Positions 22,425-29,886 of a stretch of 31,956 bases of DNA are shown one piece after another. The translations under genes were made by a program, and so were the position numbers. The notes under the pieces are model-generated. The model was not told the origin of the DNA and did not search any database. It saw nothing but the letters and a program-made list of their open reading frames with translations. Origin of the DNA: Sphingobium sp. (GTDB lineage: Bacteria > Pseudomonadota > Alphaproteobacteria > Sphingomonadales > Sphingomonadaceae); the NCBI RefSeq assembly GCF_003248505.1, contig NZ_QFOA01000052.1, positions 1 to 31,956 on the forward strand. Reading direction: 5' to 3'. The first letter of the stretch is position 1; each line of letters starts with the position of its first letter.

Positions 22425-22604
22425 ATGACCAAGATGGTTGCCACCGCCCTTCTCGGCCTCGCCCTCACGCTCGGTAGCGTCGCTCCTGCGTCTGCCGCGC
22501 CATGCAAGGACGCCAAGGGCAAGTTCGTCAAATGTCCCCAGAAGGCGCCCGTCAAAAAGGCGCCGTGCAAGGACGCGAAGGGTCGCTTCGCCAAGTGCAA
22601 GTGA
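22425..22604 (+). CDS. Small secreted Cys/Lys-rich repeat protein
   Basis: A 59-residue protein with a signal peptide (TKMVATALLGLALTLGSVAP, ASAA cleavage region) and a 33-residue mature part made of two copies of a PCKDAKGKFxKC-type unit (APCKDAKGKFVKCPQK and APCKDAKGRFAKCK) joined by a Lys/Pro linker. Each unit has a Cys pair 9 residues apart, suggesting disulphides or metal binding in the periplasm. GGAG lies 7 nt upstream of the ATG. Function unknown. Confidence 0.75.
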   Translation: MTKMVATALLGLALTLGSVAPASAAPCKDAKGKFVKCPQKAPVKKAPCKDAKGRFAKCK

Positions 22605-22848
22605 CCTGACGGACTTCCTGCGTGGCGGGCGCGGCTTTCAGCCACCACGCCCGGCAACACACACGACCGATCTCCCCTGACCCGGTTAGCCGACCATCGA
22701 CCGATCTGCCCCTTCCTGCGTCCCTGCCTCCTCTGTGGGCTGTGGGAAGGGGTAGTCCGGTGCTCTCGCCATGTCGGCGCATCCTTCCTCCCCTTCCCCC
22801 GTCATCGCGGCTTGCCCGGCTCGTCCGGCCCCGCTATCGGCGCACCCC

Positions 22849-23544
22849 ATGACAGCGCACAAGTCCGGCGATCCGACCACATTGAACCGCCTCTACGGCC
22901 GCCAGTCCGGCCCGAAGCTGCGCAAGGGGCAGCAGGAGATGGTCGACACCCTCCTGCCCGCGCTGTCGGTTCCCGAAGACGGCGACATCACCGCCGCATC
23001 GCTCTTCGGCACCGACCGCCCGCTCCATTTCGAAATCGGCTTCGGCGGCGGCGAACATCTCGCCTACCGGGCGGACCTGCTGCCCGATCACGGTTTCATC
23101 GGCGCGGAACCCTTCCTCAACGGCGTCGTGCAGGCGCTGGGCCATGTCCGCGACCAGGGCCTCGCCAATGTCCGCCTGCACATGGGCGACGCGCTTCAGG
23201 TGCTCGCCCGTATTCCCGATGGCGCATTGAGTTTCGTCTATCTTCTCCATCCCGATCCCTGGCCCAAGGCGCGCCATGCCAAGCGCCGCATGATGAACCC
23301 CGGCCCGGTCGCGATGATCGCCCGCAAGCTCAAGCCCGGCGGCGAATTCCGCTTCGGCACCGACCATCCGGTCTATCTGCGCTGGGCGATGATGGTGATG
23401 AACGGCCATCCCGACTTCGACTGGCTGGCAAGCACCCCCAACGATTTCCAGACCCGCCCCGGCGGCTGGCCCGAAACCCGCTACGAGGCGAAGGCGCGGC
23501 GGCAGGGACATGAGGTCTGGTACTTCCGTTACCGCCGCAAATAG
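22849..23544 (+). CDS. trmB: tRNA (guanine-N7-)-methyltransferase
   Basis: A 231-residue SAM-dependent methyltransferase that forms m7G46 in tRNA. The SAM-binding motif is HFEIGFGGGEHLAYRA, and GAEPFLNGVVQAL supplies the acidic residue for the ribose. The TrmB signature is LLHPDPWPKARHAKRRMMNP. The C-terminus FQTRPGGWPETRYEAKARRQ and HEVWYFRY is typical. ATG 22849 was chosen over 22771 because the extra N-terminus is low-complexity and not conserved. It lies in the usual sphingomonad order after metK. The 244-bp gap before it holds a CGACCGATCT direct repeat (near 22666 and 22698) and no gene I can support. Confidence 0.93.
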   Translation: MTAHKSGDPTTLNRLYGRQSGPKLRKGQQEMVDTLLPALSVPEDGDITAASLFGTDRPLHFEIGFGGGEHLAYRADLLPDHGFIGAEPFLNGVVQALGHVRDQGLANVRLHMGDALQVLARIPDGALSFVYLLHPDPWPKARHAKRRMMNPGPVAMIARKLKPGGEFRFGTDHPVYLRWAMMVMNGHPDFDWLASTPNDFQTRPGGWPETRYEAKARRQGHEVWYFRYRRK

Positions 23545-23565
23545 CGCGTCATGGCAGCATGACGA

Positions 23566-23597
23566 CAGGGGCCGCCGCACGATTGCGACGACCCCTG
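23566..23597. terminator. Hairpin between convergent trmB and UrcA genes
   Basis: CAGGGG (23566-23571) pairs with CCCCTG (23592-23597), and an inner CGCA/TGCG stem adds to it. There is no clear U run, but the position between two convergent stops suits a shared terminator. Confidence 0.4.
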
Positions 23598-23620
23598 CTG
23601 CGATCATCTTTGTCGGGGTT

Positions 23621-23971
23621 TCAGTTGCCGGCGATGCCATGCACCTCCACCGGCTGCGCGGCGGCATAGCGCTCCCCGCCGTCGGCCTTGGCGAAAGCGG
23701 CCTTCATGCGCGGTTCGACATGGGCGATCGCCTTGGCGCGGCACGCGGTATAGGTGGCAAGGTCCGGGCTGTAGCATACCCGGCTGGCGGCACGGGCGAT
23801 GCGGGTGCGCAGTTGCGCCTGGTGCTCGGGCTTCGACAGGTCGAGGTCGCCGTGGCGCACCTCCACCGTGCGGCCGTTGGGCAGGAAGTCCTGGGCGGAC
23901 GCGGTGCCTGCACCCAGCGCGAAAGTCAGCGAAGCGGCGGCGAGAGCGGCGATCTTGAACGAAGCGAACAT
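23621..23971 (-). CDS. UrcA family protein
   Basis: A 116-residue periplasmic protein. The signal peptide is FASFKIAALAAASLTFALG with an ASAQ cleavage site. The mature part has the UrcA pattern: TVEVRHGDLDLSKPEHQAQL, then RIARAASRVCYSPDLATYTACRAKAI with two cysteines (residues ~66 and ~77). The UrcA family is common in Sphingomonadales and Caulobacterales and has no known biochemical role. ATG 23971 has AGGAG upstream. It is convergent with trmB. Confidence 0.88.
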   Translation of the reverse strand: MFASFKIAALAAASLTFALGAGTASAQDFLPNGRTVEVRHGDLDLSKPEHQAQLRTRIARAASRVCYSPDLATYTACRAKAIAHVEPRMKAAFAKADGGERYAAAQPVEVHGIAGN

Positions 23972-24619
23972 GGCATAATCTCCTCTTGAACCTGATGGAA
24001 CCGGCGCGCCGCCGACAAGGGGGCTGCGCGGATCGGCGCCGGTGCGGACGGAGGGAGCGCCCTTGAAAGGGTCCTGGGGGGCGGCGCTCCTTGCCGTCTG
24101 CCCATTCGATCTACGCCGGACAGGCAGGCCGCGCGCGCGCGCTTCGACCCGGATGCGACTTGGATCGGCCAAGCGACAAAGCGTCGTCCAGGCCGGACGA
24201 ACGGCAGCACGAACGACATGGATCGCGCCACCGGCGACATGGTCGCCCAAACGAACCGTAGGGGAATACGCGAATCGCAACGACATGGCGCGCGCACGAA
24301 AACGCCCCCGGCGCAAGGGAAGGCCGGGGGCGTATCCAGGCGCTGTCGGGCACACCGGATGGGAATATGGCGGGAGTGCAGACCACTCTATCGGCGGTGA
24401 ACGTCGAGTGAATGACCGCTGTTCCCTGAACCCCTCCTAGCGCATCCTATCCGCGCCCCATCCCCCTCGTCGACGATCTGCGCGAGTGTTCAGGCGGGCG
24501 TCATGTCGAAAGGACGAACAACGGCACGAGGAGGACGAACGACATGACGGTCCTGGCGCTAAGGGTGCAACCTTTGCGGGATCGCCGGGTTCAGCCTCCA
24601 TCGAACGAAGGAGACCATA
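23972..24619. other. 648-bp intergenic region
   Basis: No convincing protein gene is seen on either strand. It holds a minus-strand terminator (24299-24333), two related stretches ending CGAACGACATG (24194-24220 and 24511-24546), a short alternating GC run near 24131-24141, and the leader of the Arg-rich protein. The region 24334-24619 on the minus strand, upstream of that terminator, could encode a small RNA. Confidence 0.5.
24299..24333 (-). terminator. Minus-strand intrinsic terminator with no gene upstream
   Basis: ACGCCCCCGGC (24302-24312) and GCCGGGGGCGT (24323-24333) are a perfect 11-bp stem with a 10-nt loop. On the minus strand it runs into UUUU (24302-24299). No minus-strand ORF ends just upstream of it. 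Confidence 0.65.
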
Positions 24620-24979
24620 ATGGCTATGTCCCGACTGGCGACGATCGCCGCCTCCATTGCCGCTCTGGCGGCGACCGCTGCGCCCGCCCTCGCCCAATCC
24701 TGGCGCGATACCGGCTACGCCCAGCGCGACTATCGGCAGGCGCGCTATGACAACGACCGCCGTTACGACAATCGCCGCGACTGGGAGCGCCGCCGTGAAC
24801 TGGAGCGTCGCCGCGACCGTGAAGCCCGCCGCGACTGGCGTGACGACCGCCGCGACGACCGCCGACGGGCAGACCGCCGCAACTGGAATGACGGTCGCAA
24901 CAACGGCGACGTGCGCGGCAAGGATTGCGTGACGAAATATGACAAGAACAGCGGTCGCTGGAACCAGCGCTGCTACTGA
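24620..24979 (+). CDS. Arg/Asp-rich secreted protein
   Basis: A 119-residue protein. The signal peptide (SRLATIAASIAALAATAAPALAQ) is followed by a highly charged stretch rich in Arg, Asp and Trp (about residues 40-92), dominated by short RRDWRDDRRDDRR-like runs, and a C-terminus with two cysteines (GKDCVTKYDKNSGRWNQRCY). The composition recalls RcnB-like periplasmic proteins, but no firm match can be claimed. AAGGAG lies 7 nt upstream of the ATG and a strong terminator follows, so it is probably a single-gene unit. Confidence 0.75.
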   Translation: MAMSRLATIAASIAALAATAAPALAQSWRDTGYAQRDYRQARYDNDRRYDNRRDWERRRELERRRDREARRDWRDDRRDDRRRADRRNWNDGRNNGDVRGKDCVTKYDKNSGRWNQRCY

Positions 24980-25006
24980 CGCTTCAAGTGCTTCAGGCAT
25001 GAAACG

Positions 25007-25042
25007 GGCCCGGATCGCCGCTGGTGCGATCCGGGCCTTTTT
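25007..25042 (+). terminator. Intrinsic terminator after the Arg-rich gene
   Basis: GGCCCGGATCGC (25007-25018) pairs perfectly with GCGATCCGGGCC (25026-25037) around a 7-nt loop and is followed by UUUUU. Confidence 0.92.
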
Positions 25043-25123
25043 CGTCTCGGTGCCTGCGGGCTCGCGCGATACAAGATTTTTGGGGTAGCGACCCGTCCCA
25101 ACCGGACTAGGTTCGATGGGGCC

Positions 25124-25882
25124 ATGACGACCTCCCCATCCGACGCCATCGCCACGCTCAGCGAAAAGGAAAAGCAGACGCTCCGCCTGATGGTCAGGGG
25201 CCACGATGCCAAATCCATCGCCCGCGCCCTCGGCCTTTCGGTGCACACCATCAACGAGCGCCTGCGCGATGCCCGGCGCAAGCTGGCGGTATCGAGCAGT
25301 CGGGAGGCCGCCCGAATGCTGCTCACCGCCGAGCAGGATCGGGCTGCCCCCGCCCCCGATTTGTCGGGGGACACGCAAATCGGGGCAGACCCGCCGCACG
25401 TCCTTGCCGATCGGGATGCAGGGCGGACCGACAGCCGCCCCCGCATCGTCAAAGGAGTGTTCTTCATGTCCATCGTCATCGGACTGTTCGCGCTGGCCCT
25501 TGCCCCGGTCGCGACGCCGCCTGCCTCTGTCCCTGCCGCCGCACAGGACGCGCCCGATCCGGCCATCGTCGATTCGGCCCGCCGCTTCCTCGCCCTCGTC
25601 GACCGGGGCCAGTGGGATGCGAGCTATGCCTTGACCGGCAGCGCGTTTCGCAAGGTCAACAGCGAGGAAGTCTGGGCACGGGTGTCGCAGGAGGTCCGCC
25701 CTCCGCTCGGCGCGGTCGTCTCCCGCTCCCTCCTGTCGCTGGAGGAACTGCCCGCCCCGCCCGCCGGCTATCAGGTCGTCAAATTCCGCACCGATTTCGC
25801 CAACAGGCGGCAAGCGGTCGAAACTGTCTCGCTGGAGCGCGAGGACGGCGCATGGCGCGTGGTCGGCGTCACCCTCGGCTAG
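25124..25882 (+). CDS. LuxR-type HTH protein with membrane segment and DUF4019
   Basis: A 252-residue protein in three parts. Residues ~10-68 are a LuxR/GerE HTH (LSEKEKQTLRLMVRGHDAKS, GLSVHTINERLRDARRKL). A linker (~70-110) follows, then a hydrophobic segment (FFMSIVIGLFALALAPVA), and finally a DUF4019 domain (~140-252: ARRFLALVDRGQWDASYALT, VVKFRTDFANRRQAVETVSL, GAWRVVGVTLG). This layout suggests a membrane-bound regulator with the HTH in the cytoplasm and DUF4019 as a periplasmic sensor, similar in topology to ToxR/CadC. The linker contains a palindromic element. An internal ATG (25466) has a perfect Shine-Dalgarno and would give a secreted DUF4019 protein alone. Confidence 0.85.
   Translation: MTTSPSDAIATLSEKEKQTLRLMVRGHDAKSIARALGLSVHTINERLRDARRKLAVSSSREAARMLLTAEQDRAAPAPDLSGDTQIGADPPHVLADRDAGRTDSRPRIVKGVFFMSIVIGLFALALAPVATPPASVPAAAQDAPDPAIVDSARRFLALVDRGQWDASYALTGSAFRKVNSEEVWARVSQEVRPPLGAVVSRSLLSLEELPAPPAGYQVVKFRTDFANRRQAVETVSLEREDGAWRVVGVTLG
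25353..25385. repeat. Overlapping palindromes (REP-like) inside the HTH-DUF4019 linker
   Basis: CCCCCGA TTTG TCGGGGG (25353-25370) is a perfect 7-bp hairpin. CCCCGATTTG (25354-25363) is also an exact reverse complement of CAAATCGGGG (25376-25385), so two hairpins exclude each other. It lies within the reading frame. Confidence 0.7.
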
Positions 25883-25895
25883 ACGCAGCGATAGC

Positions 25896-25934
25896 GGGAA
25901 GGGAACGACCGGAAACGCCATCGCTTCCCTTCCC
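25896..25934 (+). terminator. Hairpin after the HTH-DUF4019 gene
   Basis: GGGAAGGGA (25896-25904) and TCCCTTCCC (25926-25934) are a perfect 9-bp inverted repeat with a 21-nt loop, just after the stop codon. No U tract follows, so the role as a terminator is uncertain. Confidence 0.4.
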
Positions 25935-25994
25935 CTTGCAGCATCTTTCGCTCGGCTCGGTCGCTTCCTATCTACCGCTCTGGATTCCCGTCTG

Positions 25995-26009
25995 GAACGA
26001 AGATAGAAC
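25995..26009. promoter_or_regulatory. LexA operator (SOS box) upstream of uvrA
   Basis: GAAC-gaagata-GAAC matches exactly the alphaproteobacterial LexA consensus GAAC-N7-GAAC (equivalent to GTTC-N7-GTTC on the other strand). It lies 8 bp before the uvrA ATG. uvrA is a standard SOS gene, so position and sequence agree. Confidence 0.85.
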
Positions 26010-26017
26010 ATCGCCCC

Positions 26018-28933
26018 ATGAGCCTTACCCATATTTCCGTCCGCGGCGCGCGCGAGCATAATCTCAAGGGCGTCGATGTCGATCTTCCGCGCGACAGCCT
26101 GATCGTCATCACCGGCCTGTCCGGGTCGGGCAAGTCCTCGCTCGCCTTCGACACCATCTATGCCGAGGGGCAGCGCCGCTATGTGGAATCGCTCTCCGCC
26201 TATGCGCGCCAGTTTCTGGAGATGATGCAGAAGCCCGATGTCGAGCATATAGAGGGTTTGAGCCCCGCCATCTCCATCGAGCAGAAGACGACCAGCCGCA
26301 ATCCCCGCTCGACCGTCGCCACCGTAACGGAAATCTACGACTATATGCGCCTGCTCTGGGCGCGTGTCGGCATCCCCTATTCCCCCGTGACCGGGGAACC
26401 GATCAGCGCGCAGACGGTCAGCCAGATGGTCGACCGCGTCATGCAACTGCCCGCTGGCACGCGCTTCTACCTGCTTGCCCCGGTGGTGCGCGGGCGCAAG
26501 GGCGAATATCGCAAGGAACTCGCCGAATGGCAGAAGGCGGGCTACACCCGCGTGCGCATCGACGGCGAAACCATGCTGATCGAGGACGCCCCCGCGCTCG
26601 ACAAGAAATACAAGCATGACATCGAAGTCGTGGTCGATCGTCTCGCCGTCGAAGCGGACATGGGCACGCGCCTCGCCGACAGTTTCGAACAGGCGTTGAA
26701 GCTTGCCGACGGCCTTGCTTATGTCGACCTCGCCGACGGGGTCGTCCCCGGTCGCGAAGGGGAAGCGCAGTCGGACAAGAAGATGAAGGGCGCGGCCATT
26801 CCGCCCAACCGCATCGTCTTCTCCGAAAAATTCGCCTGCCCCGTGTCTGGCTTCACCATTCCAGAGATCGAACCGCGCCTCTTTTCCTTCAACGCGCCGA
26901 TGGGTGCCTGCCCGGCCTGCGACGGACTTGGCGAACGGCAGGAATTCGACCCCGAACTGGTCGTTCCCAACGAAGCCCTGTCGCTGAAAAAGGGCGCGGT
27001 TGTCCCTTGGGCCAAGTCCAATCCGCCCTCGCCTTATTATATGCAGGTGCTGGGCAGCCTGGCGAAGGAGTTCGGCTTCAGCCTCGACACGCCTTGGCAG
27101 GATCTGCCGGGCGAGGTGCAGCTCATCATCCTCCACGGCACCGGCGGCAAGCCCGTGACGCTGCGCTTCCAGGACGGCAAGAAATCTTACGAGGTCAAGA
27201 AAGCGTTCGAGGGCGTCATCGGCAATCTCAACCGCCGGATGCTCCAGACCGACAGCGCCTGGATGCGCGAGGAACTGTCTAAATATCAGACCGCGATGCC
27301 CTGCGAAACCTGTCACGGCGCGCGGCTGAAGCCCGAAGCACTCGCGGTCAAGATCGCGGGCGAGGATATCTCCATCTCCACCCGCCGTTCGGTGGTGGAC
27401 GCGCTCGCGTTCTTTTCCACCCTCCCCGACCATCTCAACGATCAGCAGAACCAGATCGCCAAGGCCATCCTCAAGGAAATCGTGGAGCGCCTCGGCTTCC
27501 TCAACAATGTCGGCCTCGACTATCTGAACCTCGACCGCACGTCCGGCACGCTGTCGGGCGGCGAAAGCCAGCGCATCCGCCTCGCCTCGCAGATCGGCAG
27601 CGGCTTGTCGGGCGTGCTCTACGTGCTCGACGAACCCTCGATCGGGCTGCACCAGCGCGACAATGACCGGCTGCTCGTCACTCTGAAAAGGCTCCGCGAC
27701 CTCGGCAACAGCGTCATCGTCGTGGAGCATGACGAGGATGCGATCCGTGCCGCCGACTATATCGTCGACATGGGACCGGGTGCGGGCGTCCATGGCGGCA
27801 CCATCGTCGCCGAAGGCACTCTCAAGCAAATCCTCAAGAACAAGAAGAGCCTGACCGCCGATTATCTGAACGGCACCCGCCGCATCGACGTACCCGCCAA
27901 ACGGCGCAAGGGGTCGGGCAAGAAGCTGACCGTCCACAACGCCCGCGCCAACAATCTGCGCGGCGTCACCGCGTCGATCCCGCTCGGCACCTTCACCTGC
28001 ATCACCGGCGTCAGCGGATCGGGCAAGTCCAGCTTCACCATCGACACGCTCTACGCCGCCAGCGCCCGCACGCTGAACGGCGCGCGGATCGTCGCGGGTG
28101 CGCATGACAAGGTGACGGGCCTCGACCATTGCGACAAGGTGATCGACATCGACCAGTCGCCCATCGGTCGCACGCCCCGGTCCAATCCCGCGACCTACAC
28201 CGGCGCGTTCACCAACATTCGCGACTGGTTTGCGGGCCTCCCCGAAGCGCAGGCGCGCGGCTATAAGCCGGGCCGCTTCAGCTTCAACGTCAAGGGCGGC
28301 CGCTGCGAAGCGTGCCAGGGCGACGGCGTGCTCAAGATCGAGATGCACTTCCTGCCCGATGTCTACGTCACCTGCGACGTGTGTCACGGCGCGCGCTACA
28401 ATCGCGAAACGCTGGAAGTGAAGTTCAAGGGCAAGTCCATCGCCGACGTGCTCGACATGACGGTCGAGGATGCGGTCGAATTTTTCAAGGCCGTGCCTCC
28501 CATCCGCGACAAGATGGCGATGCTCGCCGAAGTGGGGCTCGGCTATGTCAAGGTCGGGCAACAGGCGACGACCCTGTCGGGGGGCGAGGCGCAGCGCGTC
28601 AAACTTGCCAAGGAACTCTCCCGCCGCGCGACCGGCAACACGCTCTACATTCTCGACGAACCCACCACCGGCCTGCATTTCGAGGATGTACGCAAACTCC
28701 TCGAAGTCCTCCACACGCTCGTCGATCAGGGCAACAGCGTCGTCGTGATCGAACATAATCTCGATGTCATCAAGACCGCCGACTGGATCATCGACATGGG
28801 ACCGGAAGGCGGCGTCAAGGGCGGTGAGGTCGTGGCGGAAGGCACGCCGGAAAAGGTCGTGAAGGAACCGCGCAGCTTCACCGGGCGCTATCTCGCCCCG
28901 CTGCTGGGAATGGAGGCGCTCGCGGCGGAGTAA
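26018..28933 (+). CDS. uvrA: Excinuclease ABC subunit A
   Basis: A 971-residue DNA damage sensor of nucleotide excision repair. It dimerises and loads UvrB on lesions. Two ABC ATPase halves are seen: Walker A GLSGSGKSS (~33-41) with signature LSGGESQRIRLAS and LDEPSIGLHQRD, and Walker A GVSGSGKSS with LSGGEAQRVKLAK and LDEPTTGLHFED. Zinc-binding cysteines are in GACPACDGLG, CETCHGA, CEACQGDG and TCDVCHGA. The start SLTHISVRGAREHNLKGVDV is standard for the family. There is no clear Shine-Dalgarno, and a LexA box ends 8 bp before the ATG, so the mRNA may be nearly leaderless. Expression is probably SOS-induced. Confidence 0.97.
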   Translation: MSLTHISVRGAREHNLKGVDVDLPRDSLIVITGLSGSGKSSLAFDTIYAEGQRRYVESLSAYARQFLEMMQKPDVEHIEGLSPAISIEQKTTSRNPRSTVATVTEIYDYMRLLWARVGIPYSPVTGEPISAQTVSQMVDRVMQLPAGTRFYLLAPVVRGRKGEYRKELAEWQKAGYTRVRIDGETMLIEDAPALDKKYKHDIEVVVDRLAVEADMGTRLADSFEQALKLADGLAYVDLADGVVPGREGEAQSDKKMKGAAIPPNRIVFSEKFACPVSGFTIPEIEPRLFSFNAPMGACPACDGLGERQEFDPELVVPNEALSLKKGAVVPWAKSNPPSPYYMQVLGSLAKEFGFSLDTPWQDLPGEVQLIILHGTGGKPVTLRFQDGKKSYEVKKAFEGVIGNLNRRMLQTDSAWMREELSKYQTAMPCETCHGARLKPEALAVKIAGEDISISTRRSVVDALAFFSTLPDHLNDQQNQIAKAILKEIVERLGFLNNVGLDYLNLDRTSGTLSGGESQRIRLASQIGSGLSGVLYVLDEPSIGLHQRDNDRLLVTLKRLRDLGNSVIVVEHDEDAIRAADYIVDMGPGAGVHGGTIVAEGTLKQILKNKKSLTADYLNGTRRIDVPAKRRKGSGKKLTVHNARANNLRGVTASIPLGTFTCITGVSGSGKSSFTIDTLYAASARTLNGARIVAGAHDKVTGLDHCDKVIDIDQSPIGRTPRSNPATYTGAFTNIRDWFAGLPEAQARGYKPGRFSFNVKGGRCEACQGDGVLKIEMHFLPDVYVTCDVCHGARYNRETLEVKFKGKSIADVLDMTVEDAVEFFKAVPPIRDKMAMLAEVGLGYVKVGQQATTLSGGEAQRVKLAKELSRRATGNTLYILDEPTTGLHFEDVRKLLEVLHTLVDQGNSVVVIEHNLDVIKTADWIIDMGPEGGVKGGEVVAEGTPEKVVKEPRSFTGRYLAPLLGMEALAAE

Positions 28934-29058
28934 GCGGGCGGTCGCGACTGCCCGCCCCGCAGCCTCGCCTCGTCGCAGACCGCAAAAGCGGTCGAAAACA
29001 CGGGAACCTTCGCCTCTCCTGACCGGTTATGAAAGCAAATATCACCAAGGAGACGCAC

Positions 29059-29253
29059 ATGATCCGCACCCTGATTTTCGGCGCCATCGCCGGTTATGTC
29101 GGCAAGAAGCTGTATGACGAAGGCAAGCTGACCGAGTTCAAGAACGACCTGAGCGCCCGCTATGGCGAAGCCAAGGCCAAGCTCGACGACCAGCGCGTGT
29201 CCGCTCCGCTGACGACCTCGCCGAACGCATCGTCGACGCCGCTGTCGCACTAA
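29059..29253 (+). CDS. Small hypothetical protein
   Basis: A 64-residue protein with a short hydrophobic N-terminus (MIRTLIFGAIAGYVGKKLY), a charged helix (DEGKLTEFKNDLSARYGEAK) and a Ser/Thr/Pro-rich tail. It may be membrane-associated through the N-terminus. AAGGAG lies 6 nt upstream of ATG 29059, and an earlier ATG (29029) is less likely. No family is recognised. Confidence 0.7.
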   Translation: MIRTLIFGAIAGYVGKKLYDEGKLTEFKNDLSARYGEAKAKLDDQRVSAPLTTSPNASSTPLSH

Positions 29254-29462
29254 GACCGGCGCCCCCTACACGATCTGAAAGTTTCCGGCGGCACGTCCCC
29301 CCGCTCGCCGCCGGTTGCCGCCCGCCTTCTGCCGCGTCCCCCCTCTCTCGGCAGACGGCGGGCGGTTTCACGTCCGCTCCCCCGAACCGGCCTTCGCCCG
29401 GCGCAACCATGTTTGTACCTTCGGGTTCATATCCCTGGAGCGGGAATCAGGAAGGAAATCCC

Positions 29463-29813
29463 ATGCGCAAGCCGATCCTCGCCGCCGCCATTCTCGCCAT
29501 GCTGCCGCTCGGCGCATGCATGTCGGACAATTACGGCGGCGGCTATGGCTATAACCGGCCCGAACGCCGCGGCCCCCCGCCGCGCCGCCGACCCATCCGC
29601 GACAACGACTATATCTATCGCGACAATAACGGGCGTTATTATTGCCGCCGCGACGACGGCACCACCGGCACCATTGTCGGCGCGCTCGCTGGCGGCGTGC
29701 TGGGCAATATCATCGCGCCCGGCGGGTCCAAGACACTGGGCACGATCCTCGGCGCGGGCGGCGGCGCGCTCGCCGGACGCGCGATCGACCGCAACGACGT
29801 GCGCTGCGAATAA
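29463..29813 (+). CDS. Glycine-zipper lipoprotein
   Basis: A 116-residue lipoprotein. The signal is RKPILAAAILAMLPLGACMS with lipobox LGAC (Cys19). A Gly/Tyr/Arg/Pro-rich linker (NYGGGYGYNRPERRGPPPRR) follows, then a basic aromatic region (DYIYRDNNGRYYCRRDDG), and a glycine zipper (TIVGALAGGVLGNIIAPGGS, TLGTILGAGGGALAGRAIDR). It resembles outer-membrane 17-kDa-antigen-type 2TM glycine zippers. AGGAAGG lies upstream of the ATG and a strong terminator downstream. Confidence 0.85.
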   Translation: MRKPILAAAILAMLPLGACMSDNYGGGYGYNRPERRGPPPRRRPIRDNDYIYRDNNGRYYCRRDDGTTGTIVGALAGGVLGNIIAPGGSKTLGTILGAGGGALAGRAIDRNDVRCE

Positions 29814-29834
29814 TCGACCGACAGCCGCCCATGA

Positions 29835-29871
29835 AAAAGGGCGCGGGGACATGCGATCCCCGCGCCCTTTT
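29835..29871. terminator. Bidirectional terminator between the lipoprotein gene and etfA
   Basis: AAAAGGGCGCGGGGA (29835-29849) and TCCCCGCGCCCTTTT (29857-29871) are perfect reverse complements with a 7-nt loop. It has A and U runs on both sides and lies between two convergent genes. Confidence 0.93.
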
Positions 29872-29886
29872 CCGTGTGAATGAAGC

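Noticed and set aside
24198..24214. Second SOS box (GAAC...GAAC)
   Set aside because: The two GAAC words are 8 bp apart, not 7, and no SOS gene follows.
24437..28756. A 1439-codon open frame on the minus strand opposite uvrA
   Set aside because: It is antisense to an unambiguous uvrA. Long open antisense frames are common in GC-rich genes, and the translation has no recognisable domain.
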